Shown one piece after another: positions 56,836 to 64,000 of a stretch of 64,000 nucleotides of DNA (positions are counted from its first letter, which is position 1; the number at the start of each line of letters is the position of its first letter). Origin of the DNA: Cymbidium sinense (Eukaryota > Streptophyta > Magnoliopsida > Asparagales > Orchidaceae); the NCBI GenBank assembly GCA_021442155.1, contig CM038216.1:86400945-86464944 (forward strand), written 5' to 3'. Both the position numbers and the translations under genes were made by a program. The notes below the pieces were generated by a model. That model searched no databases, was not told the origin of the DNA, and worked only from the letters and a program-made list of their open reading frames with translations.

Positions 56836-58070
56836 TGCAACTATTCATGGATTACCTAAATAAAGGAAAACTACCTCAAGAGAAGTCCCAAGGCCATTTT
56901 ATGTAGTAGCGACCACTTTCCTATGCTCTTGTGGATGGTGTCTTGTATCTATAGTCTTTCGATCATATGTTGTTATGTTATTTAGACAAGCATGAAGCCC
57001 GTAATTCATGACTAAGGTACACTCAGGATTATGGGGAGCCAACCAATCCAATCCAAAGATGAAAGCCAATATCAAGAGACTCGGATACTACTGGCCATCG
57101 ATGATCAAAAATTGCATGGAAACAACTACATGAAGCCACAATAAACGCAGGGTGGTCCTACACCTAACATTCTACATCCTAGATTGGCCTCATAATCATT
57201 TGAGTGTTGGGGTTCTGACATAGTGGTATGATTGATCTTCATTCTTCCAAGGGTCATCAGTTCATCTTAGATGCTACTGACTACTTTTCCAAATGGGCGA
57301 TGGCAAGTCTACTCAGATATGTCACAGCTCAGTATGTGCTCTAGATTTTTAAAAACCATATCGTATATAGGTTTGGAGTGCCTCAATGAATTATATCTGA
57401 TAATTATACTGCATTCAAGAGCACCGAGATCAACAACTTTTCCTGGAGACACAACATAGATTGGAGATATTCTACCATCAACTACCCGAGGGAAAATGGA
57501 TTAGTGGTAGCCTTCAACAAAACTCTCATCCAAATACTGAAGAAGACATTGACAACAACAAGCGACACTAGTATGAGCAATTAGTTGAAACCTTGTGAGC
57601 CTACTACACCACATTTAGAACTCCAACTCAGTTTCTTCTTTCTCCTTAGTGTATGGGTCTGAAGCAATTCTACCATTAGAATTTCAACTCCCATCACTAA
57701 GGATAGTTGTCAATAGCAAGATCATAATAGAGTAGAATGCCAAGTTACAGTTATAAGAGCTCGAAGGTTTGGAGGAGAGATGCCTCCGGGCATGTCAAAA
57801 CCTCAAGTTGTACAAAGTTAAAATGATTCATGCTCATAACAAGTTGGTCCATCCTAGAGCTTTTCAAGTAAAAGAGCTTATTTTGGTTCTAAAGAGGTCA
57901 ATTGTTGTCCATCATAAGATGGGAGGCAAGTTTGAACCCACTTGGGAAGGCCCTTTTTCCATAGAGAAGGCCTACCCAGGAAGATTTTATTAGCTTATTA
58001 ATCATAAGGGAGAGCACCCAATGCTTCTAATCAATGGGCTCTACTTAAAGAAATATTATAAATTATGTTT
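56836..58070 (+). pseudogene. Tat copy B: integrase, decayed
   Basis: Recognised by FMDYLNKGKLPQEKSQ (56,845-56,893), YYWPSMIKNCMET (57,090-57,125), WGSDIVV (about 57,208) and the C-terminal stretch 57,769-57,993 with LEERCLRACQNLKLYKVKM, KMGGKFEPTWEGPFSIEKAY, a GPY/F-like integrase C-terminal module. The CHQC zinc-finger pair is lost in this copy (reads SHNK-like near 57,135). Frameshifts separate the pieces. Confidence 0.82.
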
Positions 58071-58195
58071 AAAAATAATTATTATCAATGAAAATTTCAT
58101 TTTGAATTCAATCTCTTCCATGTTGAAAGTATTCTTATTTGTGAATCCGCCACGATGTGTTTAGGGTAGGTGTAAGGAACCCGAGGGTCAAAAAA

Positions 58196-59049
58196 ACTCC
58201 CTTCTGAGGCTAAATAAAATTTAAAAAAATAAAATAAACTTGAATTATTAAAAAATAAACTAAATAACCTAAATAAACATAAACCTACTGATTTAGTTAA
58301 TTAAAAAAAACTTTAAACCCTAAACCATAACACTAAACCTAAACCCTAAACCTACAACCCTAAACCCTAAACCTTAAGCCTTAAAACTTAAAACTCTAAA
58401 CCCTAAACCTAAACCCTAATCCCTATACCCTAAACCCTAAAACCTAAATCCTAAAACCCCAAACCCTAAACTGTAAACCCTAAACCCTGAAACCTATAAC
58501 CATAAACCCTACACCCTAAAACCTAAAACCCCAACCCCTAAACCTAAAAAACTAACTCTAAATGAATATGTAGAAACTTGATGGAATGAACACCACTATC
58601 AGCTAGGCTTAGTCTAGATCTGGAGGTGGAGGCGAAGGTGGTGGTTATCGCAATGGTGGTGGGGGATCTGAAGCTACTAGTGGATATGGAGGTGGTGATC
58701 AGAGTAGTGGCAGCTATGGAGGTGGGAGGAGCAACAGAGGTTAAAGCTGTGGTTGTGGTGGAGGGAGAGATCAGGGATATGATGGTGGATCCCGCTACTC
58801 AAGAGGTGGGGGTGGTTCTGATGGGAACTGAAGAAACTAATGAACGACCGATCCAATCTGCTACTTATGGAATAATATCTTTATAGTAGAGATGGTTCTA
58901 CTTATGTAGGGATTTTGATTTTCTCTATGGTTGTTTGTTTTTGGTCTACGTAGTCACTTATGTCTTAGAAAACTTGGGTCACTACTTAGTTAATGAAATA
59001 AAAAAAGAAAATTTCACTTTACTACCTCAGCCATTGGATAATCTCTTTT
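58196..59049 (-). repeat. Inverted piece of the composite array lodged in Tat sequence
   Basis: Contains, in inverted order, a short T-rich tract (58,215-58,270), the reverse complement of the boundary motif (58,279-58,305, AAACCTACTGATTTAGTTAA), a CCCTAAA-type tract (58,310-58,560) and a GR-RBP fragment on the plus strand. All modules keep the same mutual order and polarity as in the main array. An 8-bp word, GAGGCTAA, lies near both edges (58,206-58,213 and 59,050-59,057); the right one belongs to Tat sequence. Confidence 0.85.
58561..59012 (+). pseudogene. GR-RBP 3'-end fragment, copy 11, plus strand
   Basis: Reads (plus) from a degraded RRM end into SRSGGGGEGGGYRNGGGG (about 58,611-58,665), GYGGGDQSSGSYGGGRSN-RG, a stop, then CGGGRDQGYDGGSRYSRGGG and SDGN, with TGG changed to TGA at the last tryptophan. 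The UTR follows (GTCTTAGAAAACTTGGGTCA at 58,960-58,979) and ends in AATAAAAAAAGAAAA. The UTR variant is nearer type I. The open frame 58,626-58,886 runs in another frame. No RRM core is present. Confidence 0.87.
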
Positions 59050-59329
59050 GAGGCTAATTATCCACCCATTAAGAAGCATTGCCTAGATTTAATCTTTGCA
59101 TCCCAAAAGCTACAGGACTACATGCTTCCTCATAAGGTGAACTTAATCTCTAGGATCAATTCAATATAGTTTCTCATGACACAACTGACGCTATCTAGAT
59201 GGTTGGTATGATGGTCCACGATCCTCTTATAGTTTGACATTACCTTCCTAGCCTCTGTGTAGTGTTAGGATAAGCACTAGCAGATTTCTTAGCAGCACAC
59301 CCACTTTTTGCTAACTCTCTGCTTAGTGA

Positions 59330-59880
59330 TGATATCCTCGATGAACAAATCATGAACTTAGGGGGTACTAGCATTCACCAGTTGGAGATGTACTTTGATG
59401 GTGTAGCTTCCTCTCAAAGAGGAGAAGAATGGCAATCTACTATTCTAGGAAAGGCAGGGGTAGGAATAGTTCTCTTAACTCTGGACGTGATGTGATGAGA
59501 TTCTCATATCATCTATCCAATCCATGCATCAATCAATGAGGCTCGATTATGAGTGCAGGTTAGCCATTACTCGCATCACGAACATCAACATCTTCAGGGA
59601 TTCTTAGCTAGTTATGAACCAAATCATTGGGTCCTCTAAAGTTATAAAGCCCAAGCTCCATCACCAATTTCATAGACTTGTTGGCCTAAATCCCAGAGGT
59701 TACCATTTATAAAATTCCTCGAGGAGAGAATGTTGCAGTGTATATTTTAGCCAAGCTTGTCAAGGAGTTAGCATATCCGGAGGATGAGTCCATATCAATA
59801 AAGGTCCAAAATAGACAAGTCTTATCTCTTATTGATGTTGAACTCAAAAGTACTCTCTTGAAGGGCAGGTTAACATTGCC
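59330..59880 (+). pseudogene. Tat copy C: second RNase H domain, decayed
   Basis: Readable from LEMYFDGVASSQRGEEW (about 59,385-59,432), followed by TILGKAGVGIVLLTL (59,438-59,482). The central NEAEY region is badly damaged around 59,530-59,570. NIFRDS-LVMNQIIGSSKVIKPKLH (about 59,592-59,662) and LAKLVKELAYPEDESIS follow. Confidence 0.8.
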
Positions 59881-61035
59881 AAAAAGGATGAGGAGTTAGA
59901 TTGTAGACAACCATTCATGGATTACATAAATAAAGGAAAACTACTTCAGGATAAGTCCCAAGCCCATCAGATGAAGCAAAGAGCACTTTCCTATGCTATT
60001 TTGGATGGTGGCTTATATCAGTGGTCTTTTGATCAAATGTCGTTATGTTGTTTAGACAAGAATGAAGCCCATAAGATCATGATCGAGGTACACTTAAGAT
60101 TATGTGGAGGCAACCATTCCAATCCGAAGATGAAAGCAAAGATCAAGATATTTGGATACTATTGGCCATCGATGATCAAAGATTGCATGGATATGGCAAG
60201 GCGATGCCACCAATAACAAATACACGATGTGGTCCTACACCAACCACCCAACATTCTACATCCAACATTGGCATCATGGCCATTTGAGTGTTGGGGTACT
60301 AACATAGTGAGTTCGATAAATTCTTATTCTTCTAAGGGTCATCAGCTCATCTTAGCTGCTACTGATTACTTTTCCAAATGGGTGAAGGTGATTATACTCA
60401 GAGAGGTCACAACTCAGTATGTACTCTAGTATTTTAAGAACCATATCGTATATAGGTTTAGAGTGCCTTGATGAATTATATCTAATAATGGTACTATATT
60501 CAAGAGCACCAAGATCAACAACTTTGCCCGAACACACAACATTGATTGAAGATATTCTACTGTCAACTACCTGAGGGCAAACGACTTAGTAGAAGCTTAC
60601 AACAAAACTCCTTTCTCCTCAGTGTATGGGCTCAAAGCCATTCTACCATTAAAAGTTCAATTCTCATCACTAAGGATAGCTATGAGTACCAAGATCACAA
60701 TAGAGCTGAACGCCAAGTTGTCTTTAGAAGAGCTCAAAGATTTGGAGGAGAGATGCCGATGGGCATGTCAAAAACTCGAGTTGTACAAAGCTGAAATGAT
60801 TCAAGGTCAAAACAAGTTGGTCCGTCCTAGAGATTTTCAAGTAAGAGAGCTTATTTTAGCTTTAAGGAGACTGATTTTTGCTCGTCATAAGATGGGAGGC
60901 AAGTTTGAACCCAATTGGGAAGACCCTTTTGCCGTAGAGAAGGCTTACCAAGGAGGATCTTATCAGCTTATTAATGATAAGGAGAAGCCCCTTATGCTTC
61001 CAGTCGATTGGGCTCTACTTAAAGAAATATTATAA
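59881..61035 (+). pseudogene. Tat copy C: integrase, decayed with an internal deletion
   Basis: The open stretch 59,917-60,216 holds YINKGKLLQDKSQAHQMKQR and GYYWPSMIKDCMDMARRCHQ; the next codon, normally cysteine of the zinc finger, is a stop. The core follows with ECWGTNIVSS (asparagine where the first catalytic aspartate is expected) and LILAATDYFSKW (60,349-60,384). Relative to A and B, about 100 bp are missing near 60,605-60,615, between the VEAYNKT and SVYGLKA blocks. The 137-residue open stretch 60,622-61,035 carries the C-terminal domain with KMGGKFEPNWEDPFAVEKAY and ends LLKEIL at the natural stop. Confidence 0.85.
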
Positions 61036-61622
61036 ATCATGTTTAAAAATAATTATCATCAATGAAAATTCTATTTTGAATTCAATCTCTCCCATGTTGA
61101 AAGTATTATTTTTTGCGAATCAACCACGATGTTTTTAGGGTAGGTGTAAGGAACCCGAATGACATACTATCCTTCATCGACACGACACAAACACAAACTA
61201 CACACAAACATATAAAAGAAACCAATATCTTTTATCTTCTTGGGCTACTCACGAGTTAAGCAGCCCCTAGCGACCTCTCACTCAGTAGGTATTGGGTGAT
61301 GCTACCACTGGTGTGTCACCCCAATAGTCTTTTTTGCTTTGGCATATGTAAGTCTGCTACGCTTTCCTTCTTTATTTGGTCACTACATTTAAGAGGATGT
61401 GAGTATGCTATGCTTTCTTCTTCAATTAGCCTTCGTGATCTGACTGGGTCAAGTATATTTAAGGTTTAGGATAAGTCCACTTAGCGACTCACTTCCTTCT
61501 GGCTTCAAGTGGGTCCAGGTCCTTCCGGGGCTCCCTTAATATTGCTCTAGGTCAGATAGCATATGTCTCACCGATAATAGACTATTCTGATGATCAGTTC
61601 CACTTGAAAAGTTGTAAGCCTA
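61036..61622 (+). other. Tat copy C: 3' non-coding region
   Basis: Homologous to 11,770-12,415 of copy A, sharing GGTAGGTGTAAGGAACCC, CATCGACACGACACAAAC, GATGTAAGTCTGC-like and CCGATAATAGA--AT-C-GATGATCAGTT. No coding sequence. It stops at GTAAGCCTA (61,614-61,622), where the next element starts. Confidence 0.7.
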
Positions 61623-64000
61623 TGTTGACCTCATTTTTGGATGAGGTTAATTTAGCATGCTTAGGACACTATGCCTAGTGACCTAGAGAATTCAATTTGG
61701 GTTGGATCTAACCTATTCATCTTAGGTAGGATCAACTCAAGCATGAAAATTTTAAAAAAAACATCTTAACCAGTGAATGTGCATAGGAGATTAATCCTCT
61801 TAAACACCATTAATAAGTTAATATTAATATCCTTAATTAATAAATCAAATAACAAAATGACAAAATAAAAAAAGATTAAAAAAATAGATAAAGAGAGAAA
61901 AAATTCTTTTTGCCCTCATCACCTCTTCGCCTCTTCCCCTAAGGACAGATGGAAGGCATAGAGAAATAAGATAACAAACTTCCAAGCATCTTCCATCATC
62001 CAAACTGATCAAGAAGAACAAAAAAAAAGTCATAAGAGGTTTCGGCCATGCAAAAAAAAAAAAAAAGAGAGACACACACACACTCTCAAAAAAAAAGAAA
62101 AGCAGAGCTCTCATACACCTTCCCACACCAAAATAGAAGCAAAACAAAACCTCCCCTTCTCTCCAAGTGCTCTCAACCATTGGGAACACCAAAACTAAAA
62201 ATTCAATCTAAAAGCTTGGGCAAGAGATCAACCCACAAGGAATTAGCTCAATTCTTCCGGAGCAGGACTTTCCTTTGAAGTAACAAAGCTATTGGAATTA
62301 AGTCTAAACTCCCTAAATGAGGGTATGCCAACCCCTCCTTTTATTTAAAGCTTTCGGCCTTGATCATTTCCATACAAGGGTTGTTCTCCAGTGAGATCAA
62401 GCCATATGGATTGAAAGAGAATCTTTCAACGATCATGTAGCACTTTAAATCATCCAATTTGGTTGCGTAGATCAAAAGTTATTAGCAAAACAAGTTGGAC
62501 GGTCCTCGGCTCCCGCAGAGATCGGGAGAGATGAAATCAGTACCGTCTGCTTCTTTTAAAAAGAGAGGGATGGTCTAGATCTAGGCTATTAATTCTGATT
62601 AAATCACTTTAGGAATCATGGGAATAATAGACCGTCTACGATCGGATGACCTCAATGTCTGGGGATCGAGCGTGACCGCTCTTGATCATCGTAGCGGGAT
62701 CATCAGGGACTATCCGATCTTTGATCGGACGGTCAAAAGCTAATACCGATCATTTTAGTTAAAATGCGTGGGACCCATAACTTAAAAACCGTTAAAAAAA
62801 TCGTTAAGCAACGATTTAATTAATTTAAAAAATTTTTAGAAAACTTCAAAATATCATAACAAATCAAAGAGAAATCATAAAAATATAAATAAAAGCTCTA
62901 TGGATTCATCTTGATGAGAGGAATCCACTGAAATTAAAACCCCAATTTTTTATTAGATGAGGTTTTTTAATTTAGGTTTAATTGGAACAAATTAAACCTT
63001 AATTACTCTTAAATGAAAAAATCAATTAATTTGAAACTTTGGGAAATGTAATTAAGCTTAAAACATACCTTAGGTAAATTTTTTGGGGATTTAATTCTCT
63101 GAAATAAAATGAAATTAAAATTTTTATGTGAGTTAACCCTAAATTAAATAAATTAATTACCCTTTAATAAAATAATTATAAAATTTTAATTTAATAATCT
63201 TAAATCAAAATAATGAACATCAGAATGATAATTTAACTTAATTAATTAAACTTAATATGAACTTAATCAATTTAATTTGATAATTAAAAGAATAAAATAA
63301 TTCAATTAAATTACTTGAACTTAATTAAATCATAATAAATCAACCAGTTAACCGAAAATTATGAATAAACCCTCATTGGAAAGATATTTCAGTGTAGAAT
63401 ATGTAAAAAATAAAATTTCTTAATTAATCTTAATAAATTAATCTTAATATAGGTTTTAATGAAATAATTAAAACCTTAATTACACCCTAATTACATTCTA
63501 ATTAAAATAAAACTTTAGGAACATAAAATTGGCATGTAACCTCACTTGTCATAATTATCTGAAACTAAATTGGTTTATAAATTTGGAATTCTTGAATTTC
63601 CAAATCTCTAGGTCAATTTGAACTAAATAATAATTAAGAATAATCATTAATTCATTGGATTAACAACTAAATTGAACTAAACTGAAATAAACATCATAAA
63701 TACTTGGGGTAATTCATCAAAACTTCCCAAGTCAAAGAATCAATCAAATAACAAAGTTTTAAGAAAATTAATGCTGAAATAATTTGAACAACTTAGTTAA
63801 ACTTAATAAAATCACTTATCTTTAATGAATTTAAATAATAAACTTAAAACTTTAATCAAATCGAGATAAAGTAATTAACCTAAGTATTTTGGGTTAAGAA
63901 TAATTCTTGAACAATCCTAAGATATTAATTCATATTAAATGACTTAAAATTTAAGCTTATTTAATATCTTAAGTTAAATTAGATGAAATCAAACTTAAAT
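61623..64000 (+). mobile_element. Long non-coding LTR-type element, copy 3, inverted, runs off the window
   Basis: Starts TGTTGACCTCATTTTTGGAT, the reverse complement of the ends at 8,774 and 53,530, and lies in the opposite orientation to copies 1 and 2. Further in, a G/C-richer segment (62,490-62,770, with GGATGGTCTAGATC and repeated CGATC/GACGGTC words) and then AT-rich sequence with ATCATAACAAATCA (62,853-62,866) parallel the reverse complement of 6,060-5,200. It is shorter than copy 1 between start and G/C-rich segment because the GGTCAA-type motif region is absent. An A-run and (CA)n microsatellite lie at 62,049-62,085. No coding sequence recognised; the Phe-rich antisense frame at 61,845-62,192 mirrors A-rich sequence. 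Confidence 0.68.

Larger units (their letters stand above)
53531..58195 (+). mobile_element. Ty3/gypsy Tat-lineage retrotransposon, copy B (decayed, starts in the protease region)
   Basis: Runs from the end of the protease region through linker, RT, both RNase H domains and integrase to the shared GTGTAAGGAACCC segment (58,168-58,181). It is the most complete of the three Tat copies in this window, lacks the insertion that splits copy A, and is full of stops and frameshifts. Its upstream part (gag, 5' LTR) is cut off by the non-coding element at 53,530, and its 3' region is cut off by the inverted array block at about 58,196. Confidence 0.88.
59050..61622 (+). mobile_element. Ty3/gypsy Tat-lineage retrotransposon, partial copy C
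   Basis: Starts abruptly inside the first RNase H (EANYPPIKKHCLDLIFASQK, about 59,051-59,110), directly after the inverted array block. It then has the second RNase H, integrase and the 3' region up to a sequence matching 12,283-12,415 of copy A. It ends at 61,622 where a third non-coding element is inserted. Less decayed than A and B over the integrase C-terminus. Confidence 0.86.

Noticed and set aside
61845..62192. 115-residue Phe-rich antisense frame
   Set aside because: Antisense of an A-run and purine-rich stretch; no recognisable domain.

Overview
This window is non-coding, repeat-dominated nuclear DNA, most likely from a flowering plant. The evidence is: (1) about 33 kb of degenerate plant-type telomere repeat (TTTAGGG); (2) decayed Ty3/gypsy polyproteins of the plant Tat lineage, with two RNase H domains; (3) fragments of an RTE-type plant LINE with a (TTG)n tail; (4) many copies of the C-terminal part of a plant glycine-rich RNA-binding protein (GR-RBP). 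The species cannot be named from the sequence. I see no intact host gene, tRNA, rRNA or CRISPR array.

Layout. 1-14,270: Tat copy A, stop-ridden, split by a 7.6-kb insertion (1,199-8,774) that has TG...CA ends and a 5-bp target duplication. 14,281-15,455: four diverged units of an AT-rich satellite of about 350 bp. 15,455-48,402: a composite tandem array. Its basic monomer of about 1.05 kb is a TTTAGGG-like tract, a boundary motif close to TTAAGTAAACCAGTAGGTTT, and a long T-rich TTTAGG/TTTATTTTA tract. In ten monomers an extra block of about 0.48 kb, the 3' end of a GR-RBP gene, sits inside the telomere-like tract, always on the minus strand, giving monomers of about 1.55 kb. Two monomers carry an RTE LINE fragment, and several carry G/C-rich patches in place of clean TTTAGGG. 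48,402-53,530: a second, left-truncated copy of the long non-coding element seen at 1,199-8,774. 53,531-58,195: Tat copy B. 58,196-59,049: a piece of the composite array in inverted orientation, with an eleventh GR-RBP fragment on the plus strand. 59,050-61,622: partial Tat copy C. 61,623-64,000: start of a third, inverted copy of the non-coding element.

How the parts relate. No genes here work together; the region is a record of nested insertions and tandem amplification. The most unusual structure is the composite array: a fragment of a real protein-coding gene captured by telomere-like satellite DNA and amplified with it, in fixed orientation relative to the telomere strand, in two recognisable subfamilies. 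A short A-run after the 3' UTR of most copies suggests, but does not prove, that the founder was a 5'-truncated retrocopy. All coordinates of decayed domains are approximate, and homology was judged by eye.
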